The notes under the pieces were generated by a model. It made no database searches. It was not told the origin of the DNA and saw only the letters and a program-made list of their open reading frames with translations. This document shows, in pieces, positions 9,196 through 22,223 of a stretch of DNA of 61,968 nucleotides. A program made the translations under genes and the position numbers. This DNA comes from Cladosporium sp. IMV 00045 (taxonomy: Eukaryota > Ascomycota > Dothideomycetes > Cladosporiales > Cladosporiaceae). Position 1 is the stretch's first letter; each line of letters begins with the position of its first letter. The DNA is taken from positions 1 to 61,968 of the forward strand of contig MSJI02000823.1 in the NCBI GenBank assembly GCA_001931905.2, given 5' to 3'.

Positions 9196-12100
9196 TCTGA
9201 TTCCAAGGCCGGGTGATATAGGCGACAGAGATCAACTGACAGTAGTGACTTGCAGCCGTGACAAGCAACAAAGCCCACACGTGGTTTGGCAATTATCTCC
9301 AGCATGGCACATATGCATCTGCTTTATAGGCCAGCACCCACCTACCGATACTGCTAACCAGACGGACATGGTCACGATAGCCAAGAGAGACTGCTCTGAG
9401 GTTACCATCCGACGTCGGCGTGAATTGCCCGACGGGAAAGACTTATCTTCGACGACTGTATATCTCAGCGCGAAAGATCGATAATGAGTTTCTTGGCTTG
9501 CTTGCGGCATGAGGCTTGGAGATGCAGATGGCGATGATCTTCGGATGTCACCGTGCATTCCTACCAACATCGTGTAGTCAATCGTCAAGGAAGTGGAGTG
9601 AATGAAGCCGATTGAGGCAGGAGTCAAGAGGTTGCAGCGGGGTTCGCCCAGCCTATTCGCATTGGTGCAATCAGATAGCAGGCTTGGAAGAAGATGTTCA
9701 AGAAGCCTTGGCTCGAGAGGCTGATTGCTTCGAGTTGTTATGACCAATATGTACTGAGTGGCTGACAAAGATATCCTCGGTAAGATCAAAGTCGACGGGT
9801 CGATGTATATGTATCTGTGTGTAGGCGTGGCGTCTTAGGAATTCCCTAAGGTCGGAATTCTTTATTGTAGGGTAAGGGTTGGGGTTGTCGCCTGGCATAT
9901 CGAGCCTGTCACACGGCCCAATTGAAAGGGTTCCCCCAGGACAAGTCGGTAAATAAATCGCTTCAGTGTGAGTGAGTATTGCCATGTTTTTGTCTTTGTA
10001 TTGTTTACATCTCGTCGGCTACCTAGGTAGCATGGACAGCAACATGCAATGCTACTTCTGCCTCGGATTCTTCCAACCCATCGCAGGCTATCGAACTACT
10101 GACCTATACTTCAGCAAATACCCGCAAGTGACCGACTGATAACTACAAGTAGGACAGCAATCGATTATGCTCTGTATTCGTCGGCTCCGCATCGCGCGTG
10201 GTAAGAGGAATGCCGCCATCACTGATCCCGTATCGCTACAAATCTGTCGATCTACCCAAACCCTCGGCCATGTGTTCCGTGTTACGGTCTTCGCCTCCGA
10301 AGGTAGCGCTGTTCCAGGCATTTGACGAGCTACAGACGTGGTTTTAAAATTTACCAGGGATGCCATCGATTTCTTTTTTGTTGTATGTCTAATGACCGAT
10401 CGATGGCTCCTCTCAGATGTCGAGCACGCGAAAAAAGAAAAAGGGTGAACTACAGCACAGCCTCGGCGAAGCGAAGCATCACATGCGGCAAGCCGAGGAT
10501 GTGGCACCGAATGCCTGCCTCGACCAACGAATAGAATAAAGGTAACACAAGACAGAGAAAGAGAGTAAATTGTCTCGGGAATTGGCTCTAGGGGCTCGTG
10601 TTGACTCCCACGCCCTCGGTGCGCGATGTTGTGTGCTGCCTTTCAAAGAGAAACCTCGTGGTGCATGTGCAGCTATCCGACCGACGGCTTTGCAACACGA
10701 CGCGACGCGCGCTTGAGAACACAACGATAAGGTGGGTATGCCGCATCTCGACAGGTTCGAAATGGGAGGGTACGGTAGTCATTTGCACGGCAGATTAGAT
10801 GGCTCCTCATATAGTAGGGTTATTCATGCGGCATGCAACCCGTGGGTTCACACGACCGTTCACCACTCCCGCAGCAGCAGCTCATGTGGAGATTGCAGGC
10901 GGATGGGCATGGTCGCTTTCTCGTGCATGGCATGCATGCGAAGCGTGTGGGATTGATTGCTTGGGGGTGAATAAATGCTGCCGACGGCCGTTCTGGTCGA
11001 GGTGCAGGGTGGTTTTTGGTTGGCGGGATTGCGGGTGCGACGGCGTGGACGGACGCTTCTTGCTGGGCCTCAGGAAGTGGGATGGATTGATGAGTCCATA
11101 GAGGAGCTTCTATTGCATGTGCATGTTGTGTGTCGTCGGTATTCATCTACCGCAGCAAGATCATATGGAAAGCCATACCGTTTACGGATGAACGGAAGAA
11201 GCAAGCGCCAGAAGAAAGTAGAGCTCTTCAAGGCTGCAGGATGACGAGTGCTGAAGGGACTTTAGTTCGATTCACGGAGGATCAGAGGATCGGAGCATGT
11301 CTCTCATCTCACGTTGCCTTCTCCCTCCCACGCTGCGCCGCCTCCCTCCTCTGGCCTCGGGCGGCTGTCATCACGCCCCTTCCCGCCTCAGCCGCCCGTT
11401 GAAGTCGAAAGTCAATCCGCTGAGGTAAGTTAGTGAATTGGCTTCTTATTATTAGTAGGAGTGGGAGAAAGCCTGATGAATGATTAGAGTATCTCTTGTT
11501 TTCCAGTATACCTGGCATGTAGGTCATGTAGAAACGCAATTTCCAATTCACTTACAATAACTTCCTGCATGTAACCCACGCTTTCGGATGCACCCATCCC
11601 TTCCAGAAGCACACAACCACATCACACACACCAGTCCCATGCAGCAGCATGGCCTGACATCCCGACCGTTGACTGCCAGACGCATTAATTCATCACTAAC
11701 TACTGCACCCCCCGGCCGCGAGCGAGCGAGCCAGCGCTAGAACGGGGCGGGCATTAGCGTAACGACTGGGATTCCCGCGTCTCCGGCTGAACGCTGAAAC
11801 AGCTGCGTGAGGCTGCTTCATTTCTCGTCGCTCCACCTTTTGCTGGCATTCACTTCATCACCTCTCCCCGATTGCCTTGGAGCCTTGTTGCCCTCCGCCG
11901 CCGCCCTCTGCCCTCTCCTCCTAAGAGCCTTAGCAGCCACGTCTGCGGCACACCACCACCACCGCCTCCTCCTCCTCCTCCTCCCCCATCACCCACCTAA
12001 CCCCCCCCTCCCCATCCTTGTGAGTGCTGTCCAATACCTCCCGTCACCAACCCCTCGCCCAAACAACAACTTTCCCGCATTCACTGCGCCTCGTTGTTTG

Positions 12101-12464
12101 CTCTTTGCCTCCGCCTCTTTCTATATAGGTATCTGCCGAGTCCTTCGCTAACGTGGCCTCCCGCCCGACAGCTCCCTTGTCCAGCTTTTCCCGCCGCTCA
12201 GCGATCCCAGCTGTGCTCACGAGCTCCTATAATCAATCCGCCCTCCCTTCTCCTCCTCATCGAGCCTTGTACTTCATATTCCTTCCCGTTCTAGGATTTG
12301 GCGTACGGCGTTGGTCTTGTAAGAACACTCGAGGAAAACACCATCTACAACCCAACCTACCCGTATCAACGCAAAACATCGGATCTGGGGAATAGCTTGG
12401 AAGAGACGCCGCTCTGCGATACAAAAACATCTGCCGTCATCTACGAACCTAAGACACAATAGCC
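9196..12464. other. Long divergent intergenic region between carboxypeptidase and NRP1
   Basis: About 3.3 kb without a supportable gene. Open frames up to ~185 codons occur at 9232-9789 on the minus strand, but they show no domain, no good start context and no plausible introns. The final 700 bases before NRP1 are pyrimidine-rich, with CCT repeats at about 11960-12010, typical of a strong fungal promoter and leader. Confidence 0.5.
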
Positions 12465-15058
12465 ATGGCCACTCCCACGCAAAACCAGCCTTACGCCTAC
12501 CCGACGCCGGCTTCTGAGCCGCGCGCCACCCCGAGCCAGGCCTCGTCTCAGTTCGACAAGTACTGTATCATTCACATCGCCACCACTTGTGATGAGCATG
12601 GCGTCTATGTCACCAAAGACAGCGCCGAGGTCATTGAAATCGGATGGGTTGTTGTCGATGCAAAGGACCCATCGCTGCCCGAGGTATGTATATGTATACC
12701 TGGATGTTTATTGGATAAGATGCGGCCATCTCGACTTTCATCACCAGGTCGACAAGTCGAGACGAAACAACGGATACCTGCTGACACCCGCTGCAGCTAC
12801 ACCACCAGTCCGTGCTGGTTCGCCCTACAAACACTCCCATCACCCCGCTGTGCACCTCCCTGACCACCCTCACCTGGGAGCATGTCAAGCAGGCTGGCAG
12901 CTACCGTGATGCCATTGCCGCTTTCGATGCCTACGCCAACGAACACCTCATAGACCGTGATGCCGGACCCGGTGCCGCTCCCAAGTTTGCCTTTGTCACT
13001 CTGACTCCCTGGGACCTCCGTGTTCAGATGCCGCGTGAGGCTCGCGACAAGAGCGTCGTTCTGCCAGCGTACATGCAACATCCGGTCCTCTTTGGCCTCC
13101 GTGGCGAGTACCAGACTTTCCAGTCTCACCACCCCGAGACTCTCGCCTTCAGCTCCTCCAGCCTGTCTTCAATTTGCGCCGGTCTTGAAGTTGAAGAGGT
13201 CCGCTCTTCCGGCAAGGTCACCGGTGGCCTTCCTTTCCATCTCCAGGCGCTCGCGCCCTCTTCGCCCCGTCGCGCCCTTGAGGAGGCCCTTACCCTGACC
13301 CGCTGCCTTCGTTCGCTCAGCCAAAAGTCCCGCCCTTCGCAGACCAACCCTGCCGGCGACCCTGACGTCCTCACCCGCCCTCTTGACGCCCGCAGCGACG
13401 TTCGCGCTTTCCTCGGCGAGCGCTCTAAGGTCCTTCACCTTAGCGGTCTCCCGCATGACACCACCCAGAGCGAGCTCGAGAGCTGGTTCACCCAGTACGG
13501 CGGTCGCCCGATCGCTTTCTGGACTCTGCGCACCCCCGAGGGTGGCAAGCCCAGCGGCAGCGGCTTTGTCGTCTTTGGCAGCCACGAGGAGGTAAGTTCT
13601 ATCAATCACCCTGTAGCTTACCCATGCCCACGCACACCCCACTTGAATGCGCGTTCGCGGTCCGTGCCATGTTCTGATTGCGATGCGATCGTGCCTTTTG
13701 GCATGTGAGACTATTGTTTGGGTTACGTCACATGCTCCTTACTCGAAACAATGCTCACTTCACTCCTGTCCCTGACCCCGGACTTGACTTGACCCTCGCA
13801 AAACTTTTGATGCGCGCGCGTGCAACCGCACACCTCTTCGCTTCCCACTTTGCAGCCGCACTGACCTCATCCCTTGCTGCACACTTCAGTTCCTGACTTC
13901 ATCGCACATCACTCTGCTTTTACCCGTTTCACTATGGCGGGATCCCGCATGAACTATGCTGACTTTCCATACTACCAGGCCGCCGAATCTCTCAGCATGA
14001 ACGGTCGTGCCCTGAACGACCGCGCTATTGAGGTCTCTCCTTCCTCGTCTCGCGTCCTCGACCGCGCTGCAGGTTCCCAGCCACCCGGTGGCCCACCTCT
14101 TCTCACTCCGTTCCCGCCTTCCAAGAACCGCCCTCGCCCTGGTGACTGGACCTGCCCTAGCTGCGGCTTCTCTAACTTCCAGCGTCGCACAGCATGCTTC
14201 CGTTGCTCTTTCCCGGCCATGGGCGCTCAGCCTGACCCCTACAGCCAGGGCTACGGCATGCCTCCCAACCCCTACGGTGGCCAGCCCGGCTATGGTCACC
14301 CTGGTATGATGGGCGGTCACGGCGGTCACGGCCATGGTCACGGCCACGGCCACGGTTACGGTGGAATGGGTGGTCACGTCGGTGGCGGCGGTTCTGGAGG
14401 CGGCCGTGGTGGATCTGTGCCTTTCCGCGCTGGTGACTGGCAGTGCGGCAACGAGGGCTGCAAGTACCACAACTTCGCCAAGAACACGAGCTGTCTGCGT
14501 TGTGGCGCGTCCCGTAGCCAGGCCGCTATCATCGCTGAGGGTGGCATGACTACTTTCCCTGGCAACAACTACGGTGGCCCGCCTCACAACATGAACATGG
14601 GATCTTCCATGGGCGGTCAGTCATTCGGTGCCATGAACCAGGAGCACGGCCAGTACGGCGGCAGCGCCATGGGCGGCCCACCTGGCAACTTCGGTGGCCA
14701 ATCTTACGGACCTCCTTCGACTTACGCTCTTCCTTCTGGCATCGGTGCTCAGCCCAGCCCATACATGCCCGGTGGCTACTCTCAGATGGGTAGCAACGGC
14801 GGCATGCCGTCCCAGGGCAGCGCATTCGACTCTCGCGCTGAGCAGGCTTTCAACCATGGTAACTCCAACCCCGCCGGTCCTGCGCCCGGCTACTCCAACG
14901 GCAGCTACGCCGGCGGTGCTGCTGCGTACGGCCCTGCTGATGCTGGCCCCGGTGCTGGCGACCCTTTCTCATTCCTGAGCTCCGGAATGGGCAACCTCGG
15001 CATCGACGAGCGTCGCAACGGCCAAGGCCCCGCTGGTGCCACCAAGTCTCCTCAGTAG
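12465..15058 (+). CDS. NRP1: Nrp1-type RNA-binding protein: RRM plus two RanBP2 zinc fingers (first, complete copy)
   Basis: Exons 12465-12683, 12797-13591 and 13979-15058 (introns of 113 and 387 nt) encode 697 aa. Residues ~30-230 resemble a DEDDh exonuclease fold, but the first acidic motif reads IIHIATTC, with His37 and Ala39 where catalytic Asp and Glu are expected, so it is probably inactive. The RRM spans ~283-360 (RNP2 VLHLSGLP, RNP1 GSGFVVF) and is split by the long intron. Two RanBP2 fingers follow, with Cys397/400/411/414 and Cys494/499/510/513, separated by a Gly/His-rich linker (GHGHGHG). The tail is Gly/Asn/Ser/Tyr-rich, of the type found in stress granules. Yeast Nrp1 has the same order of RRM and fingers. 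A partial second copy is at 22594-23529. Confidence 0.9.
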
Positions 15059-15800
15059 ACTGTTCATCGAACGCATAAGCAAGGCTGGCATACGGTCCTC
15101 TCTCTTCATTCATCGATCATCGAAGAAATTACATACAACAATCGACAAAAAAAAAATCATTTCGACTTCATTGGCGTGCGAAAGCGAGTGTTTTCAGGGG
15201 CAACTGGAAGGGAATTTCACAAAATTGGAAGGCAAATTGGGGGAAGCGGTCAGCGGTTGCAGGTTGCAGGTTCTTATCACCAAACATTAGCGAAGGCGCC
15301 CGGTTCAAACCAGAGAGAGTGCAAGAAAGCGAGAGGGAATCGAGTCGTGTCGACAGCGAGAGAGGGAGGGAAGACACAAAAAGGAAGCGAACACAAAACG
15401 TTTTTAGCGAGGCGTCGGGAAGCAGCTCAAAAGAATTCCCCCCTTTTAGATTGGGAGTTCTTTGCTGTTGCTGCTGTTGTTTGTGTGTGTGCTTGATGTC
15501 AAAAGTTCACACGCATTTGAGGGTTCATTGCTTGGTTTGGGTTTGAGATTGGGCGAGCGTGGTTTGGGGGAATTTTTCACATTTTTGATTTCTTTTTCTT
15601 GCTTCTTGGTTGTTTTTTTGTCGTCTTGTACTCTTTTCTCAATTTTCTCATCTTTTCGTCAAATCTCGATTCAACTCTCCTTTTTTTTTTTTCTCTTCCA
15701 TCGATACTGTCGTCTTTGTCCATTGCCTTCTCCTACTCTTGCTGCCACATCTTTCGTACGTTCATCGGTGTCTGTCGAATTATCTTCGTACAATGAAATG
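14123..15800 (+). repeat. Direct duplication of the NRP1 3' half (partner 22594-24300)
   Basis: The NRP1 coding end and 3' region occur again in the same orientation at 22594 to about 24300. Since the F-box-like block is inverted between the two places, NRP1 has changed orientation relative to it. Confidence 0.9.
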
Positions 15801-16369
15801 GAAAGACCTTTTATGCTGATATATCCCACTTTCATTGTTGTTATTCTGATCTTCGTCATTTACGCTGAATGAATGCTTCTCTTGAGAACCTTTTAGTCCA
15901 TGTACCTAAGTGTATGCCGACGTGCGTCGTTGCTTTCCCCTCGTGTAGCGTGGTTCCTTTTCTTCTATGCGTACCATTCACCGTGGAACTTTGGACGAGG
16001 GCCTCAATGGCCTGTTCTTCCGGAGGATGGATTTCTTTCGAGGGAAGGCTTGAGCGTGGAAATGAAATTGAGCCTTATCGAACAAGACTCCTTGGGTGAT
16101 CTGTTGAGGTGGAACGGTTTGGTTTGTTTCAGTGTATCGAAGATTGCAAGACATGCGAACGCGCAGTCGCATAGAAACAGAATCCTCAGAGGATGTGTGA
16201 TCATGACCAGCTTACACAGGACCATTGAGCTGCACGAATCGAATGGGAACGAATCAGACACAGGGAGCCAAGCGAATGGCATAAAATTCGGCGACGAGAT
16301 CATCATCAAGACGCAACTCTATGAATGACTGGGTGTTTGGGGAATCATTAATCAGAAGAGACTACCACT
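15059..16369. other. NRP1 3' region and convergent spacer
   Basis: Apart from the conserved block at 15238-15315 the first 750 bases are T-rich, in step with 23530-24270. Similarity to the second copy ends near 15800, an apparent rearrangement endpoint. The remainder up to the hydrolase stop codon shows no gene. Confidence 0.5.
15238..15315 (+). promoter_or_regulatory. Conserved 78-nt element in the NRP1 3' region
   Basis: This block begins 180 nt after the NRP1 stop and is identical over 78 bases to 23712-23789, while flanking bases differ by many substitutions and indels. It contains the direct repeat GGTTGCAGGTTGCAGGTT. A second shorter conserved block follows at about 15398-15434. A 3' UTR regulatory element, possibly bound by an RNA-binding protein, is inferred. 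Confidence 0.45.
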
Positions 16370-17387
16370 CTAAGCGTACTTGCTAGTCATCTTCAGGATG
16401 GCCTCTTCGATCTCCTTCGGGCTGGTGGCGTTGAGGTAGTGGCCGCCGCCTTCAACGACCGTGAAAGTCGCCTCTGCTGACGACTTGAAGAGCTTGATTT
16501 GCTCGGCTGCGAACTTCGCGGGGAAGACGGGGTCTTCGGTGCCCTGTATGTTGTCAGTGCTCTGTGGAAATGTGATACTGTGAAGGGAAAAAGGAGCGAA
16601 TGGGAGCGAATGAACTCACCTGCAACCAGTACACGGGACACTTGACATCGGCGACGCGGCGCATGAGACCATCCCTCTCCAGGAGGTTGATGGTGGCCAT
16701 GCGCAGCTTCTGGCGGCCCTGCTCGCCGCTGTACGTCTCTTTGACGGTGTTGTTCCAGAAGGAGATGATGTCCTGGCTGACGGTGCCGGAGAAGCCCAGG
16801 CTGGCGACCATGCCGCACCAGATTTCGTCGACGACGAAGTCAGGGTTAGGGACCGACCACTTCTCAAGGAAGGGAGCGAGGTTGGTCTTGGGGTCCCAGC
16901 AGCCGTTCTCGCGAGAGCTGGCGGACTCGTAGTCCATGGACGTGCCGAGCGGGAGCACGCCGAGAATCTATCATTACAGGAGCGGTCAGTCTCATGTGGC
17001 CGTGATCATTACCAAGTTGAGACGCACCTTCTCCGGGGCGAGTAGCGCCATGCGGACGACCATCCAGCCTCCCTGGCTGGTACCTAGCGCAAACGCCTTC
17101 TTCACTCCGAGGGCCTCCATCACTTGAAGGGCCATGATGGCTGAGTCCCAGTAAGTGAAGTGCTCGGTGGCGGAGGTGGTGGCGCCATGGCCGAGAGGCT
17201 CGACGGCGAGAAGGTTGACCTTGTCAGTGAGGGATATGCTGTCGAACTGGTCGTTGTAGAGCGAAGAAGTTGTGCACATGGAGTTGATAAGGATGACGGT
17301 GGGCTTCGCGGGATCATTGCCCGACAAGCGGTATCCAGCGCTGATTCCTCCCAAATGGGGCACGTTGATGGTGGTCTTTGCAGCCAT
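16370..17387 (-). CDS. Alpha/beta hydrolase
   Basis: Three exons on the minus strand, 17387-17028, 16967-16620 and 16543-16370 (introns of 60 and 76 nt), encode 293 aa. The fold's signatures are present: nucleophile elbow GTSQGG with Ser104, EPLGHG after an early strand, a likely acid Asp240 in GTEDPVFP and catalytic His271 in GGGHYLN. There is no signal peptide, so it is probably cytosolic. The substrate cannot be told; esterases, lactonases and C-C hydrolases share this layout. It is convergent with NRP1 and divergent from the membrane protein gene at 18759. The exon 1 splice site uses GTGCGT. Confidence 0.88.
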
Positions 17388-18758
17388 GTTCGTTGAGCCA
17401 AGGCGGTGCGGTAAACGAGCTTTTGAGTTTGGTGTCTTGGTTGGCGAGGTTCCCGATGTTGGATTCTCTTAGGTTGAGTCCTAATGGAGGAGCACGTGAG
17501 GAGGATCAAATAATCGGCAAACTTATACGACCAACAGTAGTAGTAGGGAGGTTTCACCAACCCTCTGGCGCACCCTTATGATCCTGACAAGCGCCATACG
17601 CCAAAGCCGACCGCCTTTCGAGTCCCTACTTGGAGTGTGTAGGATCGCCAGACCCTACCTGTCACATATTCCGCTCTCCCGTTTGAGCGTCCCGTCTGAG
17701 CTGTGGGTGACCCTTGGGCCACTGGCCTTCCCAACTCGTCCTGGTCCAGGGCGTGAGGTCCGCTCAAGTGCCGCTTTTGGTCTCCAGCACCATCGGTATA
17801 AGGCCGGTAGATGGAGAGAGCCGAGCCTTAGCATGCCGTTCAAGCGGGAAAAGAGGAACCATCTCGTAGCGCGACGCTACTCCAACAGACGGCGTTGTTT
17901 TTCTCTCCGATGGTCGTGACTGGCCTAGGAGAAAAGTCCAGGGTGCCGGCCTCCATGGAGTCCAGGCGAACATGACGAGTTGGCCTTGGTAGGATTAATC
18001 CCCGCGACATTTGTGGACTGCTTACTCTAGTCGAGAGAAGCCATGCAAGGATTTTCCTTCGACGCCCTCAAGCTTTGATGCCAGGCAGGATCGCAGGATT
18101 GCACAATCCTACAACACGTGGGACACACAGACGGATGTTCGCTTGTTGATGATCCCAGAGTGAAATCTCAAGGACCCGCTCGCCACATACGTCGAATCCA
18201 GCTATTGCTGTGGAGCTCACGGAAGAGAGAAAAGAGGCTCGAACCAGCCAGGCCTTGCGCGATGGACGTTGAAAAGTCACAAATAATGCTTTCGGGCCGC
18301 GACTGTTGGTCCCGTGTTACCGCTCTAGCGATGAAACGAAAACGATAAACGAGGCATGCGAGGCAAAGTTGTAACTCCAACGTCTCCGAGCGTGGCATGG
18401 CCACAAGGCTATTCCAAGCGACACCGACGATCAACAGACAAACAAACGCATCATTGGTACAGACAGTTGAAGCTTGGAGTATGCCGCTGAGCCCCGAAAG
18501 TCAAATGGTTGTAGAGGACTAGACTGGCATCGGTAAACACTGGCGGCTCTCTATAGCCTTGCTAAGCATGGGCGGAGCCCGGAGTCGTGGTTTGGCAATG
18601 CTACCATGGCTGCAGGGGACATTTGCGATCGTGCGCAAGGCCTTTTGATAAATGACCTGGCTCTTGCGGATGTCGTTCCCTGCAAACCTCGAAATCCCCT
18701 CGTTCGTTCCTTTTGTCTGTTCAGCAGCTGCTGGATCCTCTGATCCTTTGGAGAAAGG
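17388..18758. other. Divergent promoter region
   Basis: 1.4 kb between the hydrolase and the fungal-rhodopsin-domain gene. I see no coding sequence, RNA gene or notable repeat. Confidence 0.5.
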
Positions 18759-20036
18759 ATGTCTTCACCGTCAGATTCCCAGCTTCCCGGTATTCCGGGC
18801 TTCGATCCGCACAACATCCAGCCATGGACTGTGGCGGTCGTCGTCTCAATGACTGTCCTGGCTTTGCTATCCGTCGCCCTGCGATTGGTGAGCAGACGGA
18901 TCAAGGGACAACAGCTTTGGTGGGATGATTACATGATCATCTTTTCGATGGTGAGTCGGTTCACATACACAATTCGGTCCGAGACGAATCACTGACGACG
19001 TCTGCAGGGTTGGAATCTCGTCGTCGTTGCGTTCATTTTCGTGATGCATGCTACAGGAATGGGACTTCATGCCGACCAAGTCCCAATGAGCGACATTGTC
19101 ATGATAGCGAAATGGCTTGTCGTCGCAGAGATCCTGTACGCATTCAACCTCGGATGGACCAAACTCAGTCTTCTCCTGATGTACTACCGCATCTTCCGCG
19201 TGCCCTACTTCAAGAAGATGGCATGGGCTGTCGGAGTCTTCGTCATGTGCTGGGTCGTCTGTATCACCTTCCTTTTCGTTTTCATTTGTGTGCCCGTCGA
19301 GAAGATGTGGTACCCCGACATTCCAGGCAAATGTATCAACCAGGTAGCCACTTGGATCGCCAACGCGGCGTCGACGCTGTTGACCGACGTCGTCATCCTC
19401 ATGATGCCTCTTCCGCAGCTATGGAGTCTGCAGCTGGGAACACGCGAGAAGATCGGTCTCACAGCTGCTTTCGGTTTGGGATCTTTGTAAGTTGACCCTG
19501 CACAAATGAAACCACATCAACTCACTAACACTTTCCTCAGCGTCGTCTTCGCATCGGCATACAGAACCAGCGTCCTATTCACATACGACCAATCAGACCC
19601 CAGCTACACACTCGCCCCGACCGTCGGCTGGACCGCGATCGAAATGGCCGCAGGAATCATCTCCGCCAACCTCCCCACAATGCTACCAGCCTTCAACGTT
19701 TTCCTCCGCTGGATCGGCGTGAAGAACGCAGACGGCACCATGACTAGCAACTCTTTCTTCCGCTCAACCAACAAAAAGTCTACGGACGGCAGCAATATGC
19801 TGTCCGGATCGCAGACCAAGACTGCCGACAGTCAATTCTACCGACTGTCTGACGACACCAATTCGGAGTTTGGGCGTGATAGGGCAGCGACTCCGATCGA
19901 AGGGAAAATACGACCCGATGCGAAGGGCTACCAGTACACCGTCCAAAGCTTGGGTCGGGGGGATGAGGAGAGCGGCGATGAGATTCCGTTGAAGGGCATT
20001 CGGGTTCAGAAGGACACGGCTTTCGAAATCAGGTGA
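18759..20036 (+). CDS. Seven-helix fungal-rhodopsin-domain integral membrane protein (PTH11/SAT4-like)
   Basis: Exons 18759-18950, 19008-19486 and 19541-20036 (introns of 57 and 54 nt, the second with a CTAAC branch site) encode 388 aa. Seven hydrophobic helices can be picked out. Family marks include LRLVSRRIKGQQLWWDDYMI after helix 1 with the WWDDY box, LSLLLMYYRIFR after helix 3 and the VPVEKMW-KCIN loop. The C-terminal ~110 residues are a Ser/Thr-rich cytosolic tail. There is no N-terminal CFEM domain and no secretory signal besides helix 1. Such proteins are plasma-membrane sensors or receptors in filamentous fungi; the ligand is unknown. It appears only once in the window. Confidence 0.88.
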
Positions 20037-22223
20037 CGATCAGGCCTTCTTTTAATATTTGCTTTTTTGTTGAGATATGGGATAGTAAGACAGGAGTTGG
20101 TACTCATTCTGCCGATTTGGCAATATGTATTGATACGATCTATGCAATCTCTCTGTTCTTGAGAGTGCATGAGCGTCTTGACGTCCGCTTCAATGTAATG
20201 TTCGTTGCAACGATCTCATGACGCCAATACAGAAACGATCAACCTAGTTACATGCGATCGCGAATACCCCATTCATGGACCATGATTTGCAATCGCAAGC
20301 AGAACGACCTTGTGCTGTCCGACGGAATAAACACCGAGAAAGCAGCACGAATCCTTCTCTTTTGGCCATTACTCGAACAAGTAAAACCAGCAAACCTTGT
20401 TGGAATTCCCACGTGGACGACACATGAAACGTTTCGTGAGTTTACTCCGCTTCACATAGAGTCCATCCTCCAGATACATTGAACTCGAAAATAACGTTGC
20501 TTGGATGCATCTCGCCTGCGTTTGATCGCTCGCGAGTATTGGTGGATGTTCAAATCCAAAGCCATGACTGCCGGTATTCGGTAAGTCTACATTTGTTGAT
20601 CTTCAATCAAGTCTCTTCGAATAACGACCTACGCTCAGAGTCAAGAATACTTCAACAACTACACTCAGCACCATCTCCTCGCCAGCGAAATGCTTCTCAC
20701 CATGCCTTTCCTGAAATCCCCATCGCGATGCCCCATTTGTGACGACTCCCGTCCTGTAGCCCTAAGCAATCTGAACAACCTAACAAACTAGCGCAACGAT
20801 CATGACAGGTCACCCCTAATGCTTGTCCCAAGCTCACAACAGAAACCTCGCTTGACCGATTGTTCTTGTTACCCCGAGCTTTGTTCACAATCTCATATTG
20901 CGACGCTCGGAGGCGGCCACATGGCAGCCCGGAGAGGAAGTCTGCCATGCGATCAAAGCAGATCGCCAGCATTGATCCTGTGCGTTTCAATATTCACAAA
21001 GAGAAAGAGAGAAAACAGAGAAAGAAACCCTCGGTGCCGAGGTCGTTCAACTCTGGTGACCGCAGATGACAGAAATACCCACCACTGCCCAGTTGAAGAT
21101 TTGTAAACTTTGAGATTTGGGGGTGAACAACCCTATGTATCTCAATCACATCCACGCGTCGGGTCGATTGCCATTTTGCCCATTTTGTTCGAGCGGTCTC
21201 GAGGTCGATACCGCCATGATCTTCACCCGCATGGTCAGTTATGGTCCTAAGCCATATCGACCCTCCGTGGAACATTCGAAAACACCAACGGAATGTACAT
21301 GATATCAATCTCAATGCACGAAAATACTTCGACTATTGTCTAGCCACGCACCCTCATTTCAGCCCTCCTGTCACCAACAATGGTGAGGACGAGTCAAACA
21401 ACAGTCCTGGGCCCAAGTCGTATGGTCTCCGTCGCGAAACCTCGTTAACCCTGCCGGACTTGAGTTCCACGTGCGACTCTGCTCTGATTCCAAATGTATT
21501 AGTGCCCTAGGTGCCACTTTAGATTGATGTTTGCAGAGTCCAGCACCATCTCGGCCTTTGATCTCGAAGTTGACCTCTTCTTTCACGGCCAATGGTGAAG
21601 AAACGACTCGTCCCCCTCTGGTCCCTGTCCGTCGCCATGGCACTTCTCGTCAACCTTGCCGAACGTGTTTTCCACGTGCGAGTCCGCTCTAACTGTCAAT
21701 GTAATAGTAATGCCCTTGGTGCACATATTGATCTATTTTTCCATAAGCCCAGCATCATCCCAGCTTGCCGGCCCAAGACTGGCTTCTTGGTCGTCTCGTG
21801 GCATTCCGAGTTGACTCCCAACTGTGCTGGATCGATTGTGTTGTTGCCTTTGGGCCGGAGAGCTCAGTCGTGGACTTCCGAGCACAGGATTGCTAGGTTG
21901 AAAGGGAACGGAAGGTTAGAGCGTGCGGTGGGTATTAGGAGGCGCTCTAGCCTTTTGACTTGCTTGTGACAAAGACCCTAGAATGCAAATATGGTATTCG
22001 TTCATTGGATTCTTATTTTGTATACTTCTCGTTTGATCTGGAAAAAGTGCGCTCGCGGATATTGTGTCATCAAAAGAGACGTCTGATGTCGCAGCGCACG
22101 AGTATAGTACAGACGTGCATGTTCCCTCCCTTCCTCCTTTGTAGAACGCCACGCTATGCCCTTCACCCCTCCCCCGATGGAAGTGATTTCACCACTGCCA
22201 GTCACCGAGCATCATATCATCTT
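20037..22223. other. Intergenic region upstream of the gap
   Basis: 2.2 kb without a supportable gene. At 21369-21570 and 21590-21785 there is a degenerate direct duplication with a period of about 220 bp; both halves contain CCACGTGCGA and a CCAGCA/CCCAGC-ATC segment. It may be an old tandem duplication of non-coding DNA. Confidence 0.45.

Noticed and set aside
9232..9789. A 185-codon minus-strand open frame upstream of the carboxypeptidase
   Set aside because: No recognisable domain, poor start context, low-complexity Ser/Leu/Arg composition and no supporting introns.
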